A DNA stretch of 64,000 nucleotides from Shewanella zhangzhouensis (GTDB lineage: Bacteria > Pseudomonadota > Gammaproteobacteria > Enterobacterales > Shewanellaceae): assembly GCF_019457615.1 (NCBI RefSeq), contig NZ_CP080414.1, positions 1,548,501-1,612,500 on the forward strand. The letters are read 5' to 3'. A program made the translations under genes and the position numbers. Below are positions 42,026-49,796 of this stretch, one piece after another (the stretch's first letter is position 1; each line of letters starts with the position of its first letter). The notes beneath the pieces were generated by a model that saw only the letters and a list, made by a program, of their open reading frames with translations, did no database searches and had not been told where the DNA came from.

Positions 42026-43276
42026 ATGCGTCAAGTTAAACTTGCCAGCGCTTTGCTGCTGTCCTTGACTGCCGGTGCCCTGGTAATGCCAGTGGCACAG
42101 GCCGCCGAAAAATGTCCGATGGAAAAGCGTCAGTCACGAGCGGTTGGCGAGACTGTGGGTAAAAAGGTCCAAAAGTCCTTTGAAGCCTACACCAATGGCC
42201 AAGTCGACGAGGCAATCGCCATTTTGCTCGAAGCCAATGCCAAAGGCGACTTCGACAAGGCATATGTTGCCCGTATGTTGGGTAACTTTTATGCCGAGAA
42301 AGGCAAAATGGATACTGCCATCAAGTACATGAAACAGGCCGTTGAGGCTGATGTACTGGGTGGTACTGACCATGCGGCTTCCATGAAGTTGTATGCCGAT
42401 CTGCTCATCCAGGAGAAGAAGTGGAAAGAGGCAATCGCCATTTACTACAAGTGGATGGATTTTGCCTGTAAGACTGATGATCCTGTGGTGTATCGCCGTA
42501 TCGGTATTGCCTACAGCGAACTGAAGCAGTGGGATAAGGTATTGGAAGTGGCAGACCAAGGTTTGTCGCACGCCAAGGAGCCGGACAAAAACCTGTACCA
42601 GATGAAGCTGACTGCTTACTTCGAGAAGAAGCAGTACAAGAACGCTGTCAAGGTACTGGAAACCATGGTCCCCTTGTTCCAGGACGACAAACGCTTGTGG
42701 ATCCAGTTGGCGCAGTTCTACCTGCTGACCGAAGACTTCCCGCGCTCATTGCAGACTTATGACCTGAGTTATCGCAATGGCTTCCTGAAGGAAGATGCAG
42801 GCAGTTTGGTTCGATACTCTCAGCTGTTGGCGAGTCAGGGCTCACCTTATCGCGCTGCCACCATCATGGAAAAATTCATGAAGGCAGGTGTGATTGAGTC
42901 CAACGCCAAGCACTATGAGCAGCTCGCAGGCTTCTTCCAGAACTCCAAAGAGATCGAAAAAGCGGCTGAATACTACGGTAAAGCGGCAGAAGAAAAGAAA
43001 GACGGCAAGCTGTTCCTCAAGCAGGGACGCATGTTGGCACTGGCTGAGAAATATTCTGCAGCCGTTCCAGCTCTGGAGAAATCTCTGGATGCCGGTATTC
43101 CCAACCCAGGCGAAGCGCACTTCGAGCTGGCGTTGATTCATCTGCAACTGAAACAGTACAAGTCTGCTTACTCACGGGCTAAGCTGGCCGCTCAGGACAA
43201 GAAAACTGAGCGCAGTGCCAAGAGCTACATCTCTTATATTCAAGAGAAAGCACGTATCAACAACGTGACGCTCTAA
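42026..43276 (+). CDS. periplasmic TPR protein of the TonB2-type operon
   Basis: A 416-aa exported protein with signal peptide MRQVKLASALLLSLTAGALVMPVAQA and about nine tetratricopeptide-like repeats (for example AYVARMLGNFYAEKGKMDTA and KLYADLLIQEKKWKEAI). Such TPR genes usually close TonB2 operons and are described as putative TonB-system components. A role as scaffold between TonB and a receptor is inferred. It starts 2 nt after tonB and ends at a terminator. Confidence 0.88.
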   Translation: MRQVKLASALLLSLTAGALVMPVAQAAEKCPMEKRQSRAVGETVGKKVQKSFEAYTNGQVDEAIAILLEANAKGDFDKAYVARMLGNFYAEKGKMDTAIKYMKQAVEADVLGGTDHAASMKLYADLLIQEKKWKEAIAIYYKWMDFACKTDDPVVYRRIGIAYSELKQWDKVLEVADQGLSHAKEPDKNLYQMKLTAYFEKKQYKNAVKVLETMVPLFQDDKRLWIQLAQFYLLTEDFPRSLQTYDLSYRNGFLKEDAGSLVRYSQLLASQGSPYRAATIMEKFMKAGVIESNAKHYEQLAGFFQNSKEIEKAAEYYGKAAEEKKDGKLFLKQGRMLALAEKYSAAVPALEKSLDAGIPNPGEAHFELALIHLQLKQYKSAYSRAKLAAQDKKTERSAKSYISYIQEKARINNVTL

Positions 43277-43292
43277 CACTTGTATGTAATTG

Positions 43293-43321
43293 AAAAAGCC
43301 ACCTTAGGGTGGCTTTTTTTT
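43293..43321 (+). terminator. Rho-independent terminator of the TonB operon
   Basis: Stem AGCCACC/GGTGGCT, preceded by AAAAA and followed by eight T. The flanking A-tract lets it act also for the convergent GGDEF gene. Confidence 0.92.
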
Positions 43322-43829
43322 ATTGCAGGTTTCCCACGACACTGTGTTTGTCTCTTTCCAGCGCCAAGGTTTGGGCCATAGCTTCTGTGTTGATAAATAG
43401 CTTTTCTATGCGTTTGTCCCTGTTAGGCGCACAGAGACAGGCGGCAAGCTTGTAGTTCATCTGGATACTCGGGTCTTTATCGAACCCTTTAATAAAGCCC
43501 TTGATGTTTTCTTCAATGCGGTTTGCCACGACAGCCGTGCCGTCTATATCGATGTTAAAGAGCCCAAGGGCAAAGCATTCATTACTCATACGGGCAATCA
43601 AATCGCTGGAACGGAGTAAAGCCTTCTCCAACTCTTTACTGAAAAGCTCCATCAGACCTGGGTGTTTTCTTGTTTCACGAATGTGGGGGTATAGATACAA
43701 TAGGGCCAGACTTTGATTGTCGCGGATATGTCTGTGCCATTCCCGGTTAAAGACTTCCATAAAGTAGGTTTGATTGTAGACGCCCGTTTCTGGATCCCTG
43801 AATCCGGAATTTCTAAACGAATAAATCAT
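43320..43829 (-). CDS. degenerate GGDEF-domain protein
   Basis: A 169-aa protein consisting of a single GGDEF-like domain. It keeps the DPETGVYNQTYF entry motif (residues 12-23), but the catalytic GGDEF is replaced by SNECF (82-86, in LIARMSNECFALGLF). It has no I-site RxxD before it. It therefore should not make cyclic di-GMP; GTP or protein binding is possible. No signal peptide, membrane segment or sensory domain is seen. It converges on the TonB operon. Confidence 0.78.
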   Translation of the reverse strand: MIYSFRNSGFRDPETGVYNQTYFMEVFNREWHRHIRDNQSLALLYLYPHIRETRKHPGLMELFSKELEKALLRSSDLIARMSNECFALGLFNIDIDGTAVVANRIEENIKGFIKGFDKDPSIQMNYKLAACLCAPNRDKRIEKLFINTEAMAQTLALERDKHSVVGNLQ

Positions 43830-43907
43830 AAGGCGAACTCCTGCGTTAACTTAATTATCAGTATAGAAAACATCGCAGGTTACATCGTCATAGGGAGATG
43901 AAAGACT

Positions 43908-45737
43908 ATGCAAAAAACGTTATTGGCAATGGTAGTGGCTTCGGTATTCGTGCTGTCGGGTTGTTCTCAGGAAAATACAGCCGCGTTACCGGGCGCAAAC
44001 GTTGATGCACAGGGCAGCGCTGCAGTCCCCACTGAGGAAACAGCGCAGAGCCGCTACTTGGCCATGGTAGACAGTTACTTTAAGGATTACCTTAAGCTCG
44101 AGCCGATTTATGCCACGTTTTTTGGGGTAAACGATTATAACGCCGAGTTTGGTGGCGATCTGTCTGACGACTACCTAAAAGCCCGCCACGACTTTAATAC
44201 CCACTATCTGGCACAGGCCAGAAAGATAGACAAGTCGGCGTTACCCGCGGATTTGCAGCTCTCCTATGACTTGTTTGTTTACGACCGCAACATGGCGCTG
44301 GTCGATGAAACTTTCCCCGCTCGTTTCCTGCCCATGAATCAGTTTTACAGTACCGTTATCACCATGATCCAGTTGGGCAGCGGTGAGGCTGCGCAGCCGT
44401 TTGTGACCAAACAGGATTACCTCAACTGGGAGTCAAGGGTAGACGGCTTTATCGCCTGGCTTGACCGTGCACAGGCGCGCATGAATGAAGGTATGGCCAG
44501 CAAGGTAGTTCTGCCACGCATACTGGTAGAGCGGATGATCCCGCAGTTCACTGCCCAGCAGGCCGCAGATGCCAAAGACAGTATTTTTTATGCCCCGGTA
44601 AAATCCCTGCCAGAGTCCTTCACTGAGCAGGACAAAGCGGACATTGAAGCGCGTTACCAGGCGATGATTGCCCAGCGCCTGCTGCCGGCAATGGCTAAAA
44701 TGGAAGGCTTCCTGAAAAACACGTATCTGCCTGCAGCCCGCGCGACAGACGGTTGGTCAGGGCTACCTAACGGTAAGGCCTGGTATCAACACCTGGCTAA
44801 CCTGCATACCACTACCGATAAGTCCGTCGATGAAATTCATGAGACTGGCCTTAACGAAGTCGCCCGCATTTTGTCCGAAATGGATAAGGTTCGGCAGCAG
44901 GTCGGCTTCGAAGGCGACCTTAAGGCCTTTTTTGCGTCGCTTTCAAGCGAGCCTCAGTATTTCTTTACTGAGCGTCAGGGGTTAATTGACGGCTATATGG
45001 CGCTCAAAGACACAATCAATCAGGTGCTGCCTCAGTATTTTAACGTCATGCCAAAGGCTGATTACGTCGTCAAACCCGTTGAGTCCTTCCGGGAGCAATC
45101 GGCAGCGGGTGCCTCCTATGAATCGCCGGCGGTGGATGGCAGCCGTCCGGGGGTGTTCTATATCAACACCTATAACCTGAAGGCCCAGCCAAAGTGGGGT
45201 ATGACCACCCTGTCACTGCACGAGGCGGCCCCAGGCCACCACTTCCAGATTGCCATCAAGCAAGAGCTGACTGGTGTGCCCGAATTCCAGCGCTTCAGTG
45301 GTTATACTGCCTTTGAAGAGGGCTGGGCACTGTATGCCGAGTATTTGGGTATCGAGATGGGGCTCTTCAGCGACCCTTACCAATACTTTGGTAAGCTTTC
45401 GGATGAGATGCTCCGCGCTATGCGCCTGGTGGTGGATACAGGGTTGCACGCCAAGGGCTGGAGCCGCGAGCAGGCCATTCAATATATGAAAGACAATTCG
45501 CCCATGGCCGAATCTGACATCATTGCCGAAGTAGAACGTTATATGGCCATCCCAGGCCAGGCGCTGTCTTATAAGGTCGGTCAGCTTAAGATCCTGGAAC
45601 TGAGAGCCGATGCTGAAAAGCGCCTGGGTGATAAGTTCAGCCTGCCGGCTTTTCACGATCAGATCCTCACTTCAGGTTCGCTGCCAATGGCAGTGATGGA
45701 ACAAAAGGTCGACCGTTGGGTTAAAAGCCAGCTGTAA
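43908..45737 (+). CDS. DUF885 family lipoprotein, putative metallopeptidase
   Basis: A 609-aa predicted lipoprotein. The leader MQKTLLAMVVASVFVLSGCSQ has the lipobox LSGC. The DUF885 hallmark HEAAPGHHFQIAIKQE, a zinc-type HExxxGHH variant, lies near residue 444. A downstream glutamate lies in TAFEEGWALYAEYLG. Family members behave as metal-dependent carboxypeptidase-like enzymes; the substrate is not known. It starts after a GGAGA ribosome site and has no obvious operon partner. Confidence 0.87.
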   Translation: MQKTLLAMVVASVFVLSGCSQENTAALPGANVDAQGSAAVPTEETAQSRYLAMVDSYFKDYLKLEPIYATFFGVNDYNAEFGGDLSDDYLKARHDFNTHYLAQARKIDKSALPADLQLSYDLFVYDRNMALVDETFPARFLPMNQFYSTVITMIQLGSGEAAQPFVTKQDYLNWESRVDGFIAWLDRAQARMNEGMASKVVLPRILVERMIPQFTAQQAADAKDSIFYAPVKSLPESFTEQDKADIEARYQAMIAQRLLPAMAKMEGFLKNTYLPAARATDGWSGLPNGKAWYQHLANLHTTTDKSVDEIHETGLNEVARILSEMDKVRQQVGFEGDLKAFFASLSSEPQYFFTERQGLIDGYMALKDTINQVLPQYFNVMPKADYVVKPVESFREQSAAGASYESPAVDGSRPGVFYINTYNLKAQPKWGMTTLSLHEAAPGHHFQIAIKQELTGVPEFQRFSGYTAFEEGWALYAEYLGIEMGLFSDPYQYFGKLSDEMLRAMRLVVDTGLHAKGWSREQAIQYMKDNSPMAESDIIAEVERYMAIPGQALSYKVGQLKILELRADAEKRLGDKFSLPAFHDQILTSGSLPMAVMEQKVDRWVKSQL

Positions 45738-45863
45738 GGAAAATCTCAAGCCCGGCTGTTAATTCGTACGCAAGTCCCTATACTGGAATTCCTGCCGAGG
45801 TTAGCAGGCCATAGGTTGTAAAAAAACGCCGGGCTTTGACCCGATAATGACAAGGAGCACTTT

Positions 45864-46142
45864 ATGGTTCGTGCAACCGCCAGACATCTTCTGGTTAGCT
45901 CGCAAGAACAATGCGAAGTACTGAAAAAACTCATCGAAGGTGGTGCGGATTTCGCCGACATCGCCAGAGAGCATTCTGCCTGTCCTTCAGGTAGCCAGGG
46001 TGGCGAGTTGGGCTCTTTTGGCCCGGGGATGATGGTGCGGGAATTCGATGAAGTGGTGTTTTCTGCCCCGCTGCATGTGGTGCAGGGGCCGGTAAAAACC
46101 CAGTTTGGCTATCACCTGTTGGAAGTGACCAGTCGGGGATGA
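45864..46142 (+). CDS. ppiC: peptidyl-prolyl cis-trans isomerase PpiC (parvulin)
   Basis: A 92-aa stand-alone parvulin, the same length as E. coli PpiC (93). Motifs are RHLLVSSQEQC (active-site His8), GADFADIAREHSACPSGSQGG, LGSFGPGMMVREFDEVVFS and FGYHLLEV. There is no signal peptide, so it is cytosolic. AAGGAG lies about 8 nt before the ATG. A strong terminator follows. Confidence 0.94.
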   Translation: MVRATARHLLVSSQEQCEVLKKLIEGGADFADIAREHSACPSGSQGGELGSFGPGMMVREFDEVVFSAPLHVVQGPVKTQFGYHLLEVTSRG

Positions 46143-46149
46143 TAGATTA

Positions 46150-46180
46150 AAAAACGGCTGCCTCGGCAGCCGTTTTCTTT
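46150..46180 (+). terminator. Rho-independent terminator after ppiC
   Basis: A 9-bp stem ACGGCTGCC/GGCAGCCGT with a 2-nt loop, A-rich before and TTTTCTTTT after. Confidence 0.9.
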
Positions 46181-46272
46181 TGCTCTTGGTTTTTATCGTT
46201 CATATTTTGGTTCCGCCATTATTGCCCGTTGTTTTGGCCCGGCATTTTTGTTCGTAACAGGAAGGATACCCC

Positions 46273-46815
46273 GTGCATATTGAGCTTTTCACCAACCGCC
46301 TGAAACTCAGAACCCTCGTCCCCGACGACAAAGCCAATTTTGTTGCCATGCAAACCGATGCTGGCGTAAACCGATTTGTGCGGGTGTGCGAGAGCCTGCC
46401 TCAGGTGGAGGCCAAGTTTGAAGCCCGGTTGCTGCCCTGGGAGTTTGAGAGCGGCGAGTGGCTTACTCTGGTGATTGAAACCCTTGAGGGCGACTTTGTT
46501 GGTTACACCGGATTTCATCAGGACTGCGCGCTGTCGAGGCGTGCCGAAGTAGGCTATATGTTGAGTCCGGCGATGTCCGGCAGGGGTTTTGCCACCGAGG
46601 CCACCCGCGCCGTTATCGATTGGGGTGTTCACCTTTTTAATATTCATAAATTTGTCGCCTGGTGCAGCGAGCAGAACCTTGGCTCACGTGCCGTGCTTGA
46701 GCGACTGGGATTTCAGCTCGAGGGTATGCTCAAAAAACACAGCCTTATCGGCGATGAATGGCACAACGACTGCGTTTATGGTCTGTTGGCCGATGATCGC
46801 GGCGATGTAAATTAA
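46273..46815 (+). CDS. GNAT acetyltransferase, RimJ/RimL-type
   Basis: A 180-aa N-acetyltransferase. It begins LFTNRLKLRTLVPDD, as RimJ/RimL-type GNATs do, with the acetyl-CoA site VGYMLSPAMSGRGFATEA and the C-terminal CSEQNLGSRAVLERLGFQ. The acceptor may be a protein N-terminus or small amine; it cannot be read from the sequence. The start is GTG at 46273 with AGGAAGG upstream. Confidence 0.88.
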   Translation: MHIELFTNRLKLRTLVPDDKANFVAMQTDAGVNRFVRVCESLPQVEAKFEARLLPWEFESGEWLTLVIETLEGDFVGYTGFHQDCALSRRAEVGYMLSPAMSGRGFATEATRAVIDWGVHLFNIHKFVAWCSEQNLGSRAVLERLGFQLEGMLKKHSLIGDEWHNDCVYGLLADDRGDVN

Positions 46816-46884
46816 CCGCAACTTCACGCTTAGCGCAGCGGTTATGTGTATAATGCAGCGGTTTATAATCAGTGGAGAGCGGCA

Positions 46885-47115
46885 TTGAGCGGTTCAGCAT
46901 CCAGCCTCACCCTGCATGCGGGTGAAGACTATATCGAGCTTTATAAAGTACTTAAGGTAGAAGGCATGACCGGAGACGGCGCCGAAGCCAAGCGTGTCAT
47001 TGCCGAAGGCATGGTATTGGTAAACGGAGAAGTGGAAACCCGCAAGCGTAAGAAACTGGTTGCCGGTGACTCGGTCACCTTCAATGGCGAAACCGTCCAG
47101 ATCCTGGCGGGTTAA
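46885..47115 (+). CDS. S4-domain RNA-binding protein (YbcJ-like)
   Basis: A small S4-domain protein of the YbcJ family. The domain reads LYKVLKVEGMTGDGAEAKRV, then GMVLVNGEVETRKRKKLVAGD. I chose TTG at 46885 (76 aa) because GGAGAG stands 5 nt upstream and the length fits YbcJ (70). An in-frame ATG at 46846 gives 89 aa but lies among two TATAAT-like hexamers that probably belong to the promoter. The product probably binds structured RNA. It is followed by rraB after 11 nt. Confidence 0.82.
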   Translation: MSGSASSLTLHAGEDYIELYKVLKVEGMTGDGAEAKRVIAEGMVLVNGEVETRKRKKLVAGDSVTFNGETVQILAG

Positions 47116-47126
47116 GGAGACAGATA

Positions 47127-47528
47127 ATGCATTTTCCAGAAGATGATAACGGCCAGATGCTCAAAGCCATGCACGAATCGGGTATCGATTTGACCAAGCC
47201 ATTGGACGTGGACTTTTTCCTGGTGTTTGACGACAGGCGCGACGCCGAGTCAGCTCTTGAAGATTTGACCGCTCAGGCTGCCGAAGGCGAAGTGGAGCTC
47301 AATTTCAATGAAGAGCTCGACAAGTGGGAACTGATTGTGTGCATCAATATGCTGCCGGAGTACGATGCACTGGTGGCCAAAGAAGTCGAACTCAATACCT
47401 TTGCCGGCCAGTTTGATGGCCAGAGTGATGGCTGGGGCGTTATGCAGCATCAGGAAGGCGACGATGAGTTTATGGACGACGAAGATGATGACCATGACCA
47501 TCACTGTGGTCCGGGTTGTAATCACTGA
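47127..47528 (+). CDS. rraB: RraB-like ribonuclease E inhibitor family protein
   Basis: RraB binds RNase E and modulates RNA decay. The 133-aa protein shares the family pattern: a mixed N-terminal domain with DVDFFLVFDDRRDAESALED, DKWELIVCINMLPEYDAL, and the conserved DGWGVM. An acidic tail follows (DDEFMDDEDDD). The tail ends DHDHHCGPGCNH, a His/Cys cluster not present in E. coli RraB and possibly metal-binding. The ribosome site is AAGGAGA. It follows the S4 gene closely. Confidence 0.82.
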   Translation: MHFPEDDNGQMLKAMHESGIDLTKPLDVDFFLVFDDRRDAESALEDLTAQAAEGEVELNFNEELDKWELIVCINMLPEYDALVAKEVELNTFAGQFDGQSDGWGVMQHQEGDDEFMDDEDDDHDHHCGPGCNH

Positions 47529-47546
47529 TATTCAGTCGTTTCTTAT

Positions 47547-47574
47547 TAAAACCACCACTAGCGGTGGTTTTTTA
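47547..47574 (+). terminator. Rho-independent terminator after rraB
   Basis: Stem AACCACC/GGTGGTT with a 6-nt loop, followed by TTTTTTA. Confidence 0.9.
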
Positions 47575-47780
47575 TTGCGTAAACTGCCTACAGAACACAG
47601 TGGTCATTCTGGAGCATGGCTTCTAGGGCTGTTAAGCGGACGTTTGGTTCCAACGTTAATGGCCGATATGAACTTACGCAGTGCCTTTGCCTTTTGTTGA
47701 TAAAAGGCGTTAAATGCCACAGCCCCGTCTTATCTGATGGGGCGATTTTTACCGCCTTTGATTTAGCGATGGATGTATTC

Positions 47781-48551
47781 ATGGACTTTGCCTTTTCGAT
47801 TGAGCTTGCCGCGCTGCTCTTCTTCGTGGCCATGTTGGCCGGATTTATTGATGCCATCGCCGGGGGCGGTGGCCTGCTGACCATTCCTGCGCTGATGTGG
47901 GCCGGTCTTTCACCTGCTGCGGCGCTGGCAACCAATAAGCTGCAGGCTTGCGGCGGCAGTTTTTTTGCCAGCCTCTATTTTGTGCGTAAAAAAATGGTGG
48001 ATTTGGCCAGTATAAAGCTCGATATTTTCTGTGCCTTTGTGGGCGCTGCGCTCGGCACCATTGCGGTGCAGTTGATTGATGCGAGCATGCTCAAAACCCT
48101 GCTGCCTTTTTTGATGCTCGCCATTGGCGGGTATTTTCTGTTTTCCAAAAAAGTCAGTGAGAATGACAGACACAGGGTGTTAACTCCCACTTTGTTTGCC
48201 TTCACTGCAGCGCTTGGGATTGGTTTTTACGACGGTTTCTTTGGTCCGGGAACCGGCAGCTTTTTCGCGCTGGCCTTTGTGAGCCTGGCCGGATTTGGGC
48301 TTGCCAAGGCCACGGCCCATGCCAAGGTGCTTAACTTTGCCACCAACATCTCGTCGCTGATTTTCTTTGCACTCGGCGGCAAGGTGGTGTGGATGCTGGG
48401 CGGCTTGATGTTGCTTGGTCAGGCCATGGGGGCAACCCTGGGTTCGCGTTTGGTGGTCACCCAGGGAACGGCCATTATCAAACCCCTGGTGGTGCTGATG
48501 TCGGTGGTGATGAGTACCAAGCTCCTTGGCGATCAGTTTCAGTGGTGGTGA
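47781..48551 (+). CDS. TSUP (TauE/SafE) family membrane permease, second copy
   Basis: A 256-aa polytopic membrane protein. The first repeat has GFIDAIAGGGGLLTIPALMW and ALATNKLQACGGS; the second has GFYDGFFGPGTGSFFALAF. It is clearly paralogous to the protein at 26334-27107. The likely substrate is a small sulfur-containing anion, not defined. Starts at 47769 and 47781 are both possible; I prefer 47781 (TGGA about 8 nt upstream). Its function is not linked to the neighbouring rraB or sbcDC. Confidence 0.87.
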   Translation: MDFAFSIELAALLFFVAMLAGFIDAIAGGGGLLTIPALMWAGLSPAAALATNKLQACGGSFFASLYFVRKKMVDLASIKLDIFCAFVGAALGTIAVQLIDASMLKTLLPFLMLAIGGYFLFSKKVSENDRHRVLTPTLFAFTAALGIGFYDGFFGPGTGSFFALAFVSLAGFGLAKATAHAKVLNFATNISSLIFFALGGKVVWMLGGLMLLGQAMGATLGSRLVVTQGTAIIKPLVVLMSVVMSTKLLGDQFQWW

Positions 48552-48650
48552 TTGGCTGAGCGCACAGAGCTGCGGAGGTGGTTTGCGCCTTCACAGCGTC
48601 TTTGATATCCCCTAGTATGAGTCTCAATTTTAAAGCAAAAAGGCTTTTGC

Positions 48651-49796
48651 ATGAGATTCATCCATACCTCAGACTGGCATCTGGGCCGCACACTGCACAA
48701 TCAGTCATTACTGGACGAGCAGGCGCAGATGCTGGAGACCCTGCTGACACTCATAGAGACCCACCAGGTGGATGCCCTCGTGATAGCAGGCGATATCTTC
48801 GACCGCTCTGTGCCACCGGCAGCCGCAGTGAGTCTTCTGGATGATTTTCTCGACAAGGTGATTCAGCGCCTCAAGGTGAGCGTCATTGCCATTGGCGGTA
48901 ATCACGATGGCCAGGAGCGATTGGCCTTTGGTGCGCGGCAAATGGCCGGTGCCGGTCTTTATATTCAGGGGCCGGTCAGTGCCAGTATTGATCCCGTCCG
49001 CATTGATGGGAAGCAAGGCGCTGCATTTTTCTACCCCATCCCCTACGCGGAGCCCGCGCTCGTTCGTCATTTGCTGGACGATGAGGATATTCACAGCCAT
49101 CAGGATGCCATGGCGGCCTTGCTGGCAAAGGTTACAGCCCACAAGAGTGACGGGCTGCCCAAGATAGTCATAAGTCACTGCTTTTTGGACGGTGGCAGCG
49201 AATCTGATTCAGAGCGCCCGCTCTCAATCGGCGGCGCCGACAAGATTTCACCGGCGCTGTTCACGCCATTTGATTACGCCGCCCTCGGACATCTGCATGG
49301 CCCACAATACAAGGGCGCGGAGCATGTGCGCTACAGCGGCTCTCCCTTGAAATACTCCTTCAGCGAACAGCATCAAAACAAGTCGGTCACCCTGGTGGAC
49401 ATGCTGCCCGGCCAGCCACCGGATATCCGTTTGCTGCCCATCAAACCCCAGCGCGATGTGCGCATTATCGAAGGCTATCTGGACGCGCTCCTTGCACAGG
49501 GGGCAAGCGACCCTGGCCGCGACGATTACCTGATGGTGCGATTGCTCGATACCCATGCCATTCTAGAGCCCATGGCAAAGCTTCGGGCAATCTACCCGAA
49601 TGTGCTGCACCTTGAACGTACCGGGCTGATGCAGGAACGGGCACTGGAGGGGCCAGGCCGCGAGCGCATGCAAAAAAGCGAGCTGACCATGTTTGAAGAC
49701 TTCTTCACTCAGGTTCAGGGCGAGTCCCTTTCCGGGCCGCAAAAAGCGCTGATGTCCGAATTGATAGCTTCGCTGCACAGGGAGGGCGGTCAATGA
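48651..49796 (+). CDS. sbcD: exonuclease subunit SbcD (Mre11-like)
   Basis: SbcD is the nuclease of the SbcCD complex that cuts hairpins and processes DNA ends. The 381-aa calcineurin-like phosphoesterase has metal ligands in order: Asp8 and His10 (HTSDWHLG), Asp48 (AGDIFDR), Asn84-His85 (GGNHD), the VISHCF histidine, and ALGHLHGPQ. It is close in length to E. coli SbcD (400). The stop overlaps the sbcC start by 4 nt (ATGA). Confidence 0.96.
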   Translation: MRFIHTSDWHLGRTLHNQSLLDEQAQMLETLLTLIETHQVDALVIAGDIFDRSVPPAAAVSLLDDFLDKVIQRLKVSVIAIGGNHDGQERLAFGARQMAGAGLYIQGPVSASIDPVRIDGKQGAAFFYPIPYAEPALVRHLLDDEDIHSHQDAMAALLAKVTAHKSDGLPKIVISHCFLDGGSESDSERPLSIGGADKISPALFTPFDYAALGHLHGPQYKGAEHVRYSGSPLKYSFSEQHQNKSVTLVDMLPGQPPDIRLLPIKPQRDVRIIEGYLDALLAQGASDPGRDDYLMVRLLDTHAILEPMAKLRAIYPNVLHLERTGLMQERALEGPGRERMQKSELTMFEDFFTQVQGESLSGPQKALMSELIASLHREGGQ

